A stretch of 64,000 bases of DNA from assembly GCF_029906345.1 (NCBI RefSeq), contig NZ_JARYGY010000002.1, positions 587,901 to 651,900 on the forward strand, given 5' to 3'. Shown in pieces: positions 7,570 to 18,715 of this stretch. Below the pieces are notes generated by a model. That model was not told the origin of the DNA. It was given only the letters and a program-made list of their open reading frames with translations, and ran no database searches. The first letter of the stretch is position 1; every line of letters starts with the position of its first letter. Both the position numbers and the translations under genes were made by a program. The DNA is from Aquimarina mycalae. Its GTDB lineage: Bacteria; Bacteroidota; Bacteroidia; Flavobacteriales; Flavobacteriaceae.

Positions 7570-9972
7570 ATGGCAAAGTTATTAACTTTCGGATTTTGGA
7601 ATACATTAGCTGGAATTATACTCCGTAATAGAGCGGTAATATTTATACTTATAATCGGGATCACAGTTTTTCTTGGTTTTCAATGGAAAAATATGCGTTT
7701 CTCTTTTTCCGAAGCCAACCTCCTTCCTGATGATCACGAAGTAAATCTAAAATATCAGGAATTTCTTGAAAAATTTGGAGATGAAGGTAATCTCATTGTA
7801 ATGGCAGTGAGTGACAGTTCTCTTTTCACCCCAAAGAAACTAAAAGCCTGGAATGATTTTAATGATTCCTTTAAACAATATAGCGAGATTGATTTAGTCA
7901 TTTCGGTAAGTGACCTAAAAACGCTAAAAAAAGAAGAGAATCCTGCAAGATTTGAACTCGTACCTTTTATTAAAGACAGTGTATATACAGAGAAAAATGT
8001 CTCTAAATATGAATATGAGTTATTTAATAAACTTCCTTTTTACGAAGGATTAATTTACAGTAACAAATCCAAAACTATACAAAGTGCAATTTATCTAAAC
8101 AAAGATATTGTAAACACTATTGTAAGGAAAAAATTTATTGAAGAAGTCCTAAATCCGAAAATAGAGGAATTCGAAGAAAAATACGAAATGGATGTTAAGG
8201 TTTCTGGTATGCCATATATCAGAACTATGAATTCTCAAAATATAATGGATGAGATTCAAATATTTATTTTAGCTGCATTGTTAGTGACATCCTTTATTTT
8301 CTTTTTCTTTTTTAGATCTTTCAGAGCCACTTTTATTTCAATGACTGCGGTTATTATAGGTGTAATGTGGGCTTTTGGATTATTAGGCCTACTACAATAT
8401 GAAATAACCGTATTAACGGCTATTATTCCTCCTTTGGTGATTGTTATCGGAATCCCAAACTGTATTTTTCTTATTAATAAATATCAGCAAGAAATAAAAA
8501 AACACGGTAATAAAGCAAAATCTTTACAGCGTGTTATTACCAAGGTTGGAAATGCTACATTAATGACCAATGTAACTACTGCCGCGGGTTTTGCCACTTT
8601 TGCCCTTACTGAAAGTAAATTGTTAAAAGAGTTTGGTATAGTAGCAGCCTTAAATATAGTAGCTCTTTTTATACTTTGTCTTCTCGTTATAACCATCATT
8701 TATAGTTATATGCCTCAACCTAAAGAAAGGCATTTAAAACACTTAGGAAAACAATGGGTAGAAAGGCTTGTTAACTGGATGGAGCATGTAGTTAAGACAA
8801 GAAGAATAACGATATATTGTTCTTCTGTCGTTATACTTATTGCAAGCATTATTGGAATTTACACCATTAAAGTTTCTGGTAGTTTATTAGAAGACATGCC
8901 AAAATCAGCAGGATTCTTTCAAGACATCCAATTTTTTGAAGATGAGTTTGATGGCATCATGCCTTTAGAAATTCTTATAAACACAAAACGTAAACAAGGA
9001 GTTCTAAAACTACCTACATTACGTAGAATGGAACAATTAGAAGATTTATTAGAAGAAACCCCAGAATTATCAAAACCTATTTCTATTGTCAACTTAGTAA
9101 AATATGCTAAACAAGCTTATTATAAAGGGAATCCTAAATATTATCAATTACCTACAAGACAAGAACGAAATTTCATTTTACCATATGCCAAAAGTTTTGA
9201 ATCCGAAACTGCCGCTATGAATAGCTATGTCGATTCGACTGGACAATATGCTAGGATCACTACATTTATGAAAGATGTAGGTACAGAAGAAATGGAAAGA
9301 ATTGAAGCTAACTTAGCTCCAAAACTTGAGAAAATATTCCCAAAAGATCGATACGAAATATCTTTTACTGGAAAGGCACTTATTTTTCAGAAAGGAACAA
9401 ATTATCTAGTATGGAACCTTATATTTTCGCTTGGATTAGCCATTATATTAATCGCATTATTTATGGCTTGGATGTTCCGATCATTTAAAATGATCATTAT
9501 ATCATTAATTCCTAACCTGCTTCCGTTGTTGATGACTGCAGGCTTAATGGGGTTCTTAGGAGTTCCTATAAAACCTTCAACTATACTAGTATTTAGCATC
9601 GCATTTGGTATTTCTGTAGATGATACAATTCATTTTCTAGCAAAATATCGCCAAGAACTAAAGTCTAATCACTGGAGAATTCGCAAATCTGTTTTTGCAG
9701 CATTAAAAGAAACTGGAGTAAGTATGTTCTACACTTCTACTGTTTTATTCTTTGGTTTTTCTGTATTTATGATTTCAAGTTTTGGAGGTACCAAAGCGTT
9801 AGGTGGGCTAGTTTCTGCCACATTACTATTCGCAATGTTAGCTAATCTACTACTTTTACCTTCTCTTTTACTTTCTTTAGAAAGAAGTATTGCTAATAAA
9901 AAGACGCTAAAAGAACCAGCCTTAAAAATTATTGCAAGTGACGACGAACTTGCTGATGAAGAAGAGAAATAA
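7570..9972 (+). CDS. RND/MMPL-family transporter
   Basis: Inner-membrane proton-driven exporter of the RND superfamily, MMPL-like, 800 residues. It has the duplicated layout: one helix near residues 20-37, a periplasmic domain, then five or six helices (about 235-380, with a sterol-sensing-domain-like glycine-rich stretch), and the same again from about 415 to 780. GISVDDTIHFLAKYR near 678 carries the paired aspartates typical of the second half. Substrate is unknown; hydrophobic or lipid-like cargo is usual for the family. It appears monocistronic. Confidence 0.88.
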   Translation: MAKLLTFGFWNTLAGIILRNRAVIFILIIGITVFLGFQWKNMRFSFSEANLLPDDHEVNLKYQEFLEKFGDEGNLIVMAVSDSSLFTPKKLKAWNDFNDSFKQYSEIDLVISVSDLKTLKKEENPARFELVPFIKDSVYTEKNVSKYEYELFNKLPFYEGLIYSNKSKTIQSAIYLNKDIVNTIVRKKFIEEVLNPKIEEFEEKYEMDVKVSGMPYIRTMNSQNIMDEIQIFILAALLVTSFIFFFFFRSFRATFISMTAVIIGVMWAFGLLGLLQYEITVLTAIIPPLVIVIGIPNCIFLINKYQQEIKKHGNKAKSLQRVITKVGNATLMTNVTTAAGFATFALTESKLLKEFGIVAALNIVALFILCLLVITIIYSYMPQPKERHLKHLGKQWVERLVNWMEHVVKTRRITIYCSSVVILIASIIGIYTIKVSGSLLEDMPKSAGFFQDIQFFEDEFDGIMPLEILINTKRKQGVLKLPTLRRMEQLEDLLEETPELSKPISIVNLVKYAKQAYYKGNPKYYQLPTRQERNFILPYAKSFESETAAMNSYVDSTGQYARITTFMKDVGTEEMERIEANLAPKLEKIFPKDRYEISFTGKALIFQKGTNYLVWNLIFSLGLAIILIALFMAWMFRSFKMIIISLIPNLLPLLMTAGLMGFLGVPIKPSTILVFSIAFGISVDDTIHFLAKYRQELKSNHWRIRKSVFAALKETGVSMFYTSTVLFFGFSVFMISSFGGTKALGGLVSATLLFAMLANLLLLPSLLLSLERSIANKKTLKEPALKIIASDDELADEEEK

Positions 9973-10001
9973 TAACGGTTTTTCTAATTGTCAAATGTTA
10001 C

Positions 10002-10038
10002 AAAAAAAGAAGCCTCACCAGTAAACTAGCGAGGCTTC
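10002..10038 (-). terminator. Leftward intrinsic terminator
   Basis: GAAGCCTC (10009-10016) and GAGGCTTC (10031-10038) pair. On the minus strand the stem is followed by seven T, so it ends leftward transcription. No long leftward gene lies just upstream of it, but a tiny ORF at 10063-10119 does. Confidence 0.65.
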
Positions 10039-10062
10039 GTGTAAGATAGATTACCCCAAAAC

Positions 10063-10119
10063 CTATCGAACTAAACTTAACGTAAACACAATCGTCATAA
10101 TTGCATATGCAATATACAT
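10063..10119 (-). CDS. Possible 18-residue membrane peptide
   Basis: The leftward frame starting at ATG 10119 encodes MYIAYAIMTIVFTLSLVR, a single hydrophobic segment with a terminal arginine. Its stop is 24 bases before the minus-strand terminator, which makes a dedicated short transcript plausible. The same frame stays open upstream for 29 more codons (reading HGGIPPLEGVSKYKKG before the Met) without an ATG, so the true start may be non-standard or the peptide may be only 18 residues. I do not recognise it. Confidence 0.3.
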   Translation of the reverse strand: MYIAYAIMTIVFTLSLVR

Positions 10120-10470
10120 CCCCTTTTTGTATTTTGAAACACCTTCAAGGGGGGGAATTCCCCCATGCGCTAAAATAAATATACTTTTAACATTTTATTT
10201 GTAGTCTAAAAAATAATATAAAAAATTTAATTATCTAAATATCAGTTTACTATACTTTATTATTCTGTAGGAATATTTACTATAGTTTTAGTAAAAAAAT
10301 AGAAAAAAACTATTTTTTCCCCGAAAATACTTTATTTTACGGTTTTTACATCGAATCAACATTGTCAAAACCGTCAGATTTTATATTTTTTATTATAGAC
10401 TCATTTAATTCAATCAAAAAGAATACCAAAATATTAATTACTTAGTATTCTTTTTTTGAAGGATAAGATT
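10120..10470. other. Gene-poor structured stretch between the RND gene and asnS
   Basis: No ordinary gene. It holds a G/C-only palindrome GGGGGAATTCCCCC (10151-10164) in otherwise very AT-rich DNA, a stem ACGGTTTT/AAAACCGT (10339-10374), and an 11-bp stem 10416-10426 with 10445-10455 followed by T-run to 10457, which looks like a bidirectional terminator. Confidence 0.5.
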
Positions 10471-10493
10471 ATGTATCAATTCGATTAAAAAAT

Positions 10494-10501
10494 TATCTTT
10501 G
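10494..10501 (+). promoter_or_regulatory. Possible promoter -7 element of asnS
   Basis: TATCTTTG fits TAnnTTTG and lies downstream of the terminator at 10416-10457. It would give a leader of about 140 nt to the asnS ATG. The -33 element is not clear. Confidence 0.45.
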
Positions 10502-10647
10502 CTACCTTAAAATTTTGTATTTATTAATTTGGGAAAGAAAACTATAAAACAAGAAGATTAACCCAAATAAATGAAATAAGCAAACTATCTAAAAACCGTA
10601 GCTTGCTCATTCCATCTGACCGATGTAAAACAAATAAAACTAAATTG

Positions 10648-12090
10648 ATGAAACATACTAAGGTAATAGACGTATTAAAGAGTGAGAAACTATTACAGCC
10701 TGTCACGGTAAAAGGATGGGTTCGTTCTTTTCGTAATGATCGTTTTATAGCGATAAATGACGGATCTACAATTAAAAATATACAATGTGTTATCGAAGAC
10801 AACACTATTGATGCAAAGATTACTGATAAGATCAATGTAGGAGCAGCAATTTCCGTAACTGGTACTTTGGTAGAGAGTGAAGGAAAAGGTCAGCGTGTTG
10901 AGATTAAAGTTACCAACGTTGATATAGAAGGAGTAGCTGATCCTGAAGAACTAAAATTAACTATTCTATCACCTAAACGCCATAGTCTAGAAAAATTAAG
11001 AGAGCAAGCCCACTTAAGGGTGCGAACTAATACATTTGGAGCAATTATGCGAATGCGATCAAAATTATCCTTTGCTATCCATGAGTACTTCCAAAAAAAT
11101 GACTTTTACTATGTACATACTCCTGTGATTACAAGAAGTGATGCAGAAGGAGCAGGAGAAGCATTTAAAGTTACAAACCTTGACCTAAACAACATTCCAA
11201 AAGATGAAAACGGTGAGGTGGATTATAAACAAGATTTTTTTGGTAGTGAAACCAATCTTACAGTTTCTGGGCAATTAGAAGCCGAAACGTATGCTATGGG
11301 ATTAGGGCAAGTCTATACTTTTGGACCTACTTTTAGAGCAGAAAACTCTAACACTTCTCGTCATCTTGCAGAATTCTGGATGGTAGAGCCTGAAGTTGCT
11401 TTTTGTGACTTGGATGGAAATATGGATCTTGCAGAAGATTTTATAAAGTATGTAATCCAATATATGTTAGATAACTGTCAGGATGATTTAGAGTTTTTAG
11501 AAAATCGTCTGGTACAGGAAGACAAACAAAAACCTCAGGCAGAACGTGCAGAGATGTTATTAAGAGATAAACTGAAATTCGTTCTAGACAACAACTTTAA
11601 ACGAGTAAGTTATACTGAGGCAATTGAGATTCTCAAAAATTCTAAACCCAACAAAAAGAAGAAATTTAAGTTTCCTATTAATGATTGGGGAGCTGATTTA
11701 CAAAGTGAGCATGAACGTTTTTTAGTTGAAAAACATTTTAAATGTCCTGTAATATTATTCGATTACCCAGCAGATATTAAATCTTTTTACATGCGCTTAA
11801 ATGAAGATGGTAAGACAGTAAGAGCTATGGATATATTATTTCCTGGGATTGGAGAGATTGTTGGAGGTTCTCAGCGTGAAGAGCGCCTTGATGTGCTAAA
11901 AGAAAAAATGGCTGCTCTTAATATCCCTGAAGAAGAATTATGGTGGTATTTGGATACGCGTCGTTTTGGAACCTGTAAACACAGTGGTTTTGGATTAGGT
12001 TTCGAAAGACTTGTGTTATTTGTTACAGGAATGGGTAATATTCGTGATGTAATTCCATATCCAAGAACTCCATTAAATGCAGAGTTTTAA
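10648..12090 (+). CDS. asnS: Asparaginyl-tRNA synthetase
   Basis: Class IIb aminoacyl-tRNA synthetase charging tRNA-Asn, 480 residues. The N-terminal OB-fold anticodon-binding domain begins VKGWVRSFRNDRFIAINDG. Motif 2 contains TFRAENSNTSRHLAEFWM and motif 3 contains GFGLGFERLVLFVTG near the C-terminus. The frame is open to 10603, but ATG 10648 gives the usual MKHTKVIDVLKSE start, so the earlier start is rejected. A strong terminator follows 34 bases after the stop and lies inside the convergent gene. Confidence 0.96.
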   Translation: MKHTKVIDVLKSEKLLQPVTVKGWVRSFRNDRFIAINDGSTIKNIQCVIEDNTIDAKITDKINVGAAISVTGTLVESEGKGQRVEIKVTNVDIEGVADPEELKLTILSPKRHSLEKLREQAHLRVRTNTFGAIMRMRSKLSFAIHEYFQKNDFYYVHTPVITRSDAEGAGEAFKVTNLDLNNIPKDENGEVDYKQDFFGSETNLTVSGQLEAETYAMGLGQVYTFGPTFRAENSNTSRHLAEFWMVEPEVAFCDLDGNMDLAEDFIKYVIQYMLDNCQDDLEFLENRLVQEDKQKPQAERAEMLLRDKLKFVLDNNFKRVSYTEAIEILKNSKPNKKKKFKFPINDWGADLQSEHERFLVEKHFKCPVILFDYPADIKSFYMRLNEDGKTVRAMDILFPGIGEIVGGSQREERLDVLKEKMAALNIPEEELWWYLDTRRFGTCKHSGFGLGFERLVLFVTGMGNIRDVIPYPRTPLNAEF

Positions 12091-12100
12091 AAATCTTAGA

Positions 12101-12682
12101 TTAATTTCTATGTTTCTTTAATAGAATCTCAGAAATCAGATTATCAATCATTTTTTGATTAAGATCTGATTTCTGAGATTTATTTTTTTCATTTTGAATT
12201 TTTTCATAATGAGGAACCTTTCCTGTTTCCTTTAACAACTGCAATGTATCTTCAAAAAAGTTGTTTAATATGGGCATAACAAAACGACTATCTTCATTTA
12301 TATCTATAAGACGAATAAATTTCTTAGCATATGCCAAGAAAATTTGAGGGTATTGAGAAAAAGTAAAAAGCGCTTCGCAAAAACTTTGATGTACCTCTTC
12401 TCTTCTTAAATAACACTTAAACTTTAACTTAGCAGGATTAATATGCTTTAAAGTATATAGTATAACACTATCCTTAATAAATATGCTATAATCATTCGAA
12501 GAATAATAATAGACTTCCATGCCTATATTTGTATTTATTACGATCACTTCGTTTCCAATACTCTCTTTTAAGAAAGATTGAAAAATCTTTACCATGTTTG
12601 AAGACATTAACAGACGTCTTTTGATATCTGTAGATTTTATATTTACAGATTTTATACCTTCTATGTCATTAGTTATACTCAC
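12101..12682 (-). CDS. Hypothetical protein downstream of katG-ankyrin
   Basis: 193 residues, not recognised. It has no signal peptide or clear membrane helix; it is mixed, with a lysine-rich C-terminus, so probably cytoplasmic. The GTG start at 12682 overlaps the stop of the ankyrin gene (GTGA), indicating translational coupling; a later ATG at codon 26 is possible. Its last 20-30 codons are read from the palindrome that acts as the asnS terminator on the other strand, so the C-terminal residues may be constrained by that structure rather than by protein function. Confidence 0.65.
   Translation of the reverse strand: MSITNDIEGIKSVNIKSTDIKRRLLMSSNMVKIFQSFLKESIGNEVIVINTNIGMEVYYYSSNDYSIFIKDSVILYTLKHINPAKLKFKCYLRREEVHQSFCEALFTFSQYPQIFLAYAKKFIRLIDINEDSRFVMPILNNFFEDTLQLLKETGKVPHYEKIQNEKNKSQKSDLNQKMIDNLISEILLKKHRN
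12125..12189 (+). terminator. Intrinsic terminator of asnS inside the convergent CDS
   Basis: A perfect 17-bp stem (12125-12141 with 12164-12180) with an inner AATCA/TGATT stem is followed by TTATTTTTTT. It sits 34 bases past the asnS stop, and wholly inside the 3' coding end of the leftward gene. Confidence 0.85.
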
Positions 12683-13146
12683 TTAGTTTTATTCAAAAAT
12701 TCCGAAAAGTCGATTCCTTGGTTTTTCGCATGCATTTCGGCCGTATATCCTTTATTATCTTTTACTTGGATATCAGCTCCATTATTAATTAATAATTTAA
12801 TAATCTCCTTTTGACCAAAAGTAGCAGCAAATATTAAGGCTGTTGCTTCATTATAATTTTTTATCTCAACATCTGCGCCAGAAGAAATTAGCAATTCAGC
12901 AATATTAAAATACCCTTTAAAACACACTCCCATAAGTGCTGTATTACCCGAAGCATCCTGAGCATTGATATCAGGATTATATTTTAGCAGAAGTTCTGTA
13001 ATCTGTTCTAATCCATAATATGTAGCTAGCAATAAAGGAGTGGATCCTCTTTGATCTTTTGTATTAACAAGATCAGCATTGGTATCCAACAATTGTTTTA
13101 TGGTATCAAAATTTTCTGATCTTATAGCATTAAAAATAGTATCCAT
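12679..13146 (-). CDS. Ankyrin-repeat protein
   Basis: 155 residues consisting almost wholly of ankyrin repeats. About four repeats are visible, with TPLLLATYYGLEQITELLLKY, TALMGVCFKGYFNIAELLI and TALIFAATFGQKEIIKLLI as the helical cores. There is no signal peptide, so it should be cytoplasmic. It follows katG 175 bases downstream on the same strand. In Pseudomonas an ankyrin protein (AnkB) is encoded beside the catalase katB and supports catalase activity; a similar helper role here is inference from position. Confidence 0.85.
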   Translation of the reverse strand: MDTIFNAIRSENFDTIKQLLDTNADLVNTKDQRGSTPLLLATYYGLEQITELLLKYNPDINAQDASGNTALMGVCFKGYFNIAELLISSGADVEIKNYNEATALIFAATFGQKEIIKLLINNGADIQVKDNKGYTAEMHAKNQGIDFSEFLNKTK

Positions 13147-13267
13147 ATAGTAACTTGATGATTAAACAAAACTTCGATTAGAAAAGGTATTTTTTGAAGA
13201 TATCAAAAAAAATATCCACTCTATAAAAATTAGGAGAAATTTATAATTCTATTCATTAGTATATCAA

Positions 13268-13299
13268 TAACAGGTGACTTGAATTCAAATCACCTGTTA
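13268..13299 (-). terminator. 32-bp palindrome after katG
   Basis: The two arms TAACAGGTGA and TCACCTGTTA and the central TTGAATTCAA make a nearly perfect palindrome with one mismatch. It stands 22 bases past the katG stop. The T-run after it on the minus strand is poor, so it may be a weak terminator or an mRNA 3' stabiliser that lets some transcript continue into the ankyrin gene. Confidence 0.5.
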
Positions 13300-13321
13300 C
13301 AACATATAAAATCTAGGGAAA

Positions 13322-15559
<2,238 letters not shown>

Positions 15560-15711
15560 TTAAAAGAGTTTACGAATTTTAGATACCTAAAAATACAATA
15601 ACTTTTACTTATAAATTTAATATGTGTCATATATAATATCTATTCAATTATATGACGATTTTATCAACCATATTCTTAAAGTATTTTTTTTTGTTTATAA
15701 CTACTTATAGA

Positions 15712-16476
15712 TCATTGTTCTATCCATTTCCTAAAATCTGAAGTTGTTGAAGAACTAGTCATCACTTTTTCTTCTAATCCAATTAATTTTATTAGCAACC
15801 TATTTTTGAAATGATTTTCTATTGTCTCTATATATTCGATATGGATAATCTGACTTCGATTAATTCTAAAGAATTTTTTTGGATTTAGTAATTCAGTTAA
15901 TACTCCTATCTTCTCCAAAATCGGATGAGTTTTTCCTCGTAAATCTGTTGCCACACAAAAATCTCCAGAAGCATTTACAATACTTATATCTGCAACATTT
16001 AGAAGTTGAATTCCTTTTGTCCTTTTTATTACAAATCTTTTTTTATAGCTTATCTCGTCTTTTTTTATTGCAGATTTAAGTATATCAATGGTAGTATGAT
16101 CTAATACATTATAAAGACCTTGCTTAAATAAGGATTGATATTTCTCTATTGCCTTTTCAAAATCATTCTTTGAATATGGTTTTAAAATATACGCTATCCC
16201 ATTAGTGTTAAAAGCTTGAAATAAATATTCATCATGTGCAGAACAAAAAATTATTGGGCAGTCTACGGATATATTATTAAATAAATCAAATGAAGTACCA
16301 TCCAACAACTGAATATCAGACAAAATAACATCATAAATATTATTCTGTAAGAATACATTGCCGTTTTTTACCGAACGTGACCAATCATGAGAAAAATCTT
16401 CTCCAAAAAAACTATTAAGATGCATAATCAACTTTTGATATGCTGGAATTTCGTCTTCTAAAATTAATATCTTCAT
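15712..16476 (-). CDS. LytTR-family response regulator
   Basis: 254 residues. The receiver domain spans about 1-125 with acidic pocket Glu7-Asp8-Glu9, phospho-acceptor Asp54 in VILSDIQLLDG, and Lys99 in ILKPYS. The LytTR DNA-binding domain is at about 150-254, with the family signature FFRINRSQIIHIEYIE. It lies 4 bases after the LytS-type kinase and is its probable partner, the last gene of a four-gene leftward operon that includes a TonB-dependent receptor and a serine hydrolase. Confidence 0.93.
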   Translation of the reverse strand: MKILILEDEIPAYQKLIMHLNSFFGEDFSHDWSRSVKNGNVFLQNNIYDVILSDIQLLDGTSFDLFNNISVDCPIIFCSAHDEYLFQAFNTNGIAYILKPYSKNDFEKAIEKYQSLFKQGLYNVLDHTTIDILKSAIKKDEISYKKRFVIKRTKGIQLLNVADISIVNASGDFCVATDLRGKTHPILEKIGVLTELLNPKKFFRINRSQIIHIEYIETIENHFKNRLLIKLIGLEEKVMTSSSTTSDFRKWIEQ

Positions 16477-16480
16477 AATA

Positions 16481-17494
16481 TTAAGATTCGTAACTTAATT
16501 TGATAATCGGAATCGAGATTTTAAACTTTGATTCTGTATTGTGGATTTGTACCTGATCATCTGACAACAGTTTGTAACGTGCTTCTAAATTCTTTAAACC
16601 AGTTCCAAAAGATTCTTCTGTAGAATGAACTTTGGATTTAGTATTGGTTACTGTTAACCAATTATTCTCTATTACAATGCTCACTTTTATACTGTTATTA
16701 TTTTCTGTTTTATTATGCTTTACGACATTTTCCAATAATGTTTGTATAGATCCAGTAGGAATAAATTTATCCATTACTTCATCTTCTTTTTTGATTTCAA
16801 AATCATAATCCTTTCCAAATCTAGTTTCTATTAAAAAGATATAATTCTCTGCAAACGCAATTTCTTCAGAAAGTTCCATAACCTCAGCATCTTTAGTTCG
16901 AATCAAATAACGATAAATCAATGATAAACGATTAATATATTCTTTAGCCTTTGCTGTATTACTATCAATCAGTGCATCTAACGTATTCAGGTTATTAAAT
17001 AAAAAATGAGGATCAATCTGAGAACGTAATAGTTTTAATTCATTTTCTTTTTGCTGTTTTTGTACGTTAAAAAACTGAGCTTGACCTTCATAGAATTTTT
17101 TTGCTAGTAAAATACCAAAAACAAAACCAGCATCATCAGACAATCTAAAGAAACATTGAAGCAAAAAATCATACCATTTAGGGAACTTATTCCAATCACC
17201 GTTACCAGTCCAATATCCTGCTAAATAATCAATAGCTCCAAAAAAACAGAGTATAATGAGACCAAAAAATACAAATTGAACATATTTCTTTTCTTTGACT
17301 ATATAGCTAGGAATAAGCCAATACATAAAGATTAAAATTATTACAAAAGAAAGTATAGCAGCTAAAGGAATATCAATAAGATATTCTATGAGTACATTAC
17401 CAGACCTATAATAATCTATGCAATTAAAGAGAATGGTAACCGCATATACTATAATAATAACAATATAATCCGACTTATTTAATCTAGTATCCAT
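16481..17494 (-). CDS. LytS-type sensor histidine kinase
   Basis: 337 residues, inner membrane. Four hydrophobic helices at about 12-27, 42-64, 73-92 and 120-132 precede a cytoplasmic kinase of the His_kinase (LytS/YehU) family. The phosphorylated His163 lies in SQIDPHFLFNNLNTLDAL. The ATPase region has LLENVVKHN (N-box) and FGTGLKNLEARY. The gene starts 3 bases after the hydrolase C-terminal fragment and ends 4 bases before the LytTR gene. Confidence 0.92.
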   Translation of the reverse strand: MDTRLNKSDYIVIIIVYAVTILFNCIDYYRSGNVLIEYLIDIPLAAILSFVIILIFMYWLIPSYIVKEKKYVQFVFFGLIILCFFGAIDYLAGYWTGNGDWNKFPKWYDFLLQCFFRLSDDAGFVFGILLAKKFYEGQAQFFNVQKQQKENELKLLRSQIDPHFLFNNLNTLDALIDSNTAKAKEYINRLSLIYRYLIRTKDAEVMELSEEIAFAENYIFLIETRFGKDYDFEIKKEDEVMDKFIPTGSIQTLLENVVKHNKTENNNSIKVSIVIENNWLTVTNTKSKVHSTEESFGTGLKNLEARYKLLSDDQVQIHNTESKFKISIPIIKLSYES

Positions 17495-17497
17495 AGT

Positions 17498-18708
17498 TTA
17501 AATCTTCTTGTTCTTTGGTTTTCTAATTCTCCTAGCAATCCCTTTTATTAAAAATACTATCACAAGAATAAGAAAAATAGATAATACACCTAATGTAAAG
17601 TATAGTTTTGTATAGCCTGGATCTGCGATCAGATAAAAAAACATATCCTGCCCGAGTTGCTCACCATATTCTGAGTTGGTAAATAGCACATATCCCCAAT
17701 CTTTTTTAGTATCTAAAAGAAACCAACTAGTAAACCCTATGTTATTACCTCCATGACTATAAATATTAGTAAATGCACCTTTAAGTTTGCAAACCCCAGT
17801 GTATATCTAACATCAAAATCATCGTAAGGTACTTTAGAATGTGGTTTTAATAATTCTTCATAACTTTTTGGAGATAAAACATCCTCATTCATCACTCCAA
17901 TCATCCATTTAGAAAAATCTATTGATTCTGAATGAATTGAAGCTGGCGATGAAAATTTATTATCATCTTTTTTAAACCAATAGTCATTTTTCCAATCTAT
18001 CCAATTATTATTTTTATCGTAGGGCTCTGCTTTATTTTTTCTAGTGTAATCATTTTGTATATACACGGTATGATCCATTCCCATAGGTCTAGCAATTCGT
18101 TTTTGAAACTCTTCTTCTAACCCCTTATCATCTATTCTCAAAACATGTTTTAACACTTGGGTCAGATAATCATAACCTTCTCCAGAATACAAGTAATCTG
18201 TACCTGGATCAAATTGAATTTTCAACATATTATCTTTATCGTCCTCTCTCCAATTCTGAAAGCCAGATTGATGACTTAATACCATTCTTGCAGTAATTCT
18301 TTTATAACGTTCATCATGAGCAATATCAGGATATTCTAAATATTGATATAATGGTTTATCTAGATCAAGAATTCCTTCTTCTACAAAAGTCATTATAAAG
18401 AAACCAAATACTGGTTTTGAAATAGATGCACCTTCAAAAATAGTTTGCGCGGTTACAGCTTTTTTTTCTTCCACATTAGCATATCCTTCTATTTTGTGAT
18501 ACACCACTTCTCCATTATTAATAATTGCGATTGATGCTCCAGAGATTTTATATTCCTTCATTTTAGCATCAATAAACACATCTAACGAATCTTTAGGAAT
18601 ATCAAAACCTAAGTAACTATCGATTGAAGAATTCTCTCTCGAAGTACAACTCATACTAAAAGTGCCTAAGAATCCTAGTATTCCTAAATACAGCATAAAC
18701 TTTTTCAT
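17498..18708 (-). pseudogene. Beta-lactamase-family serine hydrolase, frameshifted
   Basis: Lipoprotein hydrolase of the class C beta-lactamase / penicillin-binding-protein-like family. ATG at 18708 gives a lipobox ending at Cys21 (FSMSC). The SxxK motif (SISK in GASISKPVF) and a YSGEGYDYL region are intact. The frame ends early after YTLGFANLK. In the next frame the protein continues as GAFTNIYSHGGNNIGFTSW, the family's HGG motif, and runs on to a C-terminal membrane helix (LYFTLGVLSIFLILVIVFL) ending at 17498. One A seems missing from the run at 17780-17782 (plus strand TTT). Either a true null allele or a sequencing error. An earlier frame start at 18795 would overlap the receptor gene and is rejected. 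Confidence 0.85.
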
Positions 18709-18715
18709 AATAATT

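Noticed and set aside
10603-10647. Longer start of asnS
   Set aside because: The extra 15 residues do not fit the usual AsnRS N-terminus, which begins at ATG 10648.
10542-10835. Leftward frame of 97 codons across the asnS start
   Set aside because: It is the shadow of the asnS coding frame and has no protein-like pattern of its own.
17498-17689. Separate 63-residue membrane gene
   Set aside because: It is the C-terminal part of the frameshifted serine hydrolase, not an independent gene.
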